From JADKIH01 sp049363815 (GTDB lineage: Bacteria > Bacteroidota > Bacteroidia > AKYH767-A > 2013-40CM-41-45), in contig JBMQEM010000110.1 of the NCBI GenBank assembly GCA_049363815.1, positions 1 to 5,745 of the forward strand: a stretch of 5,745 nt of DNA. Reading direction: 5' to 3'. The translations under genes and the position numbers were made by a program. This document shows, piece after piece, positions 5,727 through 5,745 of the stretch. The notes below the pieces were generated by a model. The model saw only the letters and a list, made by a program, of their open reading frames with translations, ran no database searches and was not told the origin of the DNA. The first letter of the stretch is position 1. The number at the start of each line of letters is the position of its first letter.

Positions 5727-5745
5727 TTTTTATCCGTCAGCTAAA
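5727..5745. repeat. Second, edge-truncated copy of the TCCGTCAGCT palindrome arm
   Basis: Bases 5727-5742 match 5598-5613 at 15 of 16 positions, with A at 5732 in place of G at 5603. The window ends three bases later, so the matching right arm, if present, is outside. With 5597-5631 and 5649-5710 it makes a cluster of alternating palindromes. Confidence 0.6.

Noticed and set aside
5597..5745. CRISPR array
   Set aside because: Only two partial copies of one motif, no regular spacer length, and no cas gene in the window.

Overview
The window looks like a chromosomal fragment of a Bacteroidota bacterium. It is AT-rich and has lipoproteins with short Bacteroidota-style signal peptides. It also has a secreted protease ending in a type IX secretion (T9SS) sorting domain, a TAnnTTTG-type promoter element, and little sign of Shine-Dalgarno sequences. 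MqnA points to menaquinone synthesis by the futalosine route, which within this phylum fits Cytophagia, Chitinophagia or Sphingobacteriia-type lineages better than Flavobacteriia. That placement is inference.

Layout. Bases 3-233 (+) are the last 76 codons of an RND-family efflux permease, followed by a strong hairpin with a T-run (249-301). mqnA (chorismate dehydratase) lies at 320-1066 (+). It converges on a secreted M43-type zinc metalloprotease with a T9SS C-terminal domain (1135-2418, -), and the two genes share a symmetrical bidirectional terminator (1084-1118). Next, also on the minus strand, is an RluE-like 23S rRNA pseudouridine synthase (2513-3103). A 92-base divergent intergenic region with a -7 element, a dyad and a direct repeat then leads into a compact plus-strand operon of three lipoproteins. 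Two are small paralogous beta-sandwich-like proteins (3196-3621 and 3681-4073). The third is a large protein joining a c-type cytochrome domain to a seven-bladed YVTN/YncE-like beta-propeller (4080-5540). The last 200 bases hold no gene but carry REP-like palindromes, one cut off by the window edge.

How the genes relate. The first four genes look like unrelated housekeeping or secretion functions. The three-lipoprotein operon is the accessory unit and the best candidate for an undescribed system. It encodes a membrane-anchored haem protein with an atypical CX4CH attachment motif and a propeller whose blades repeatedly begin with Pro-His. Two small lipoproteins sharing a His-His pair are encoded just upstream. 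A role in extracytoplasmic electron transfer or metal handling is inferred; nothing in the sequence identifies the substrate.
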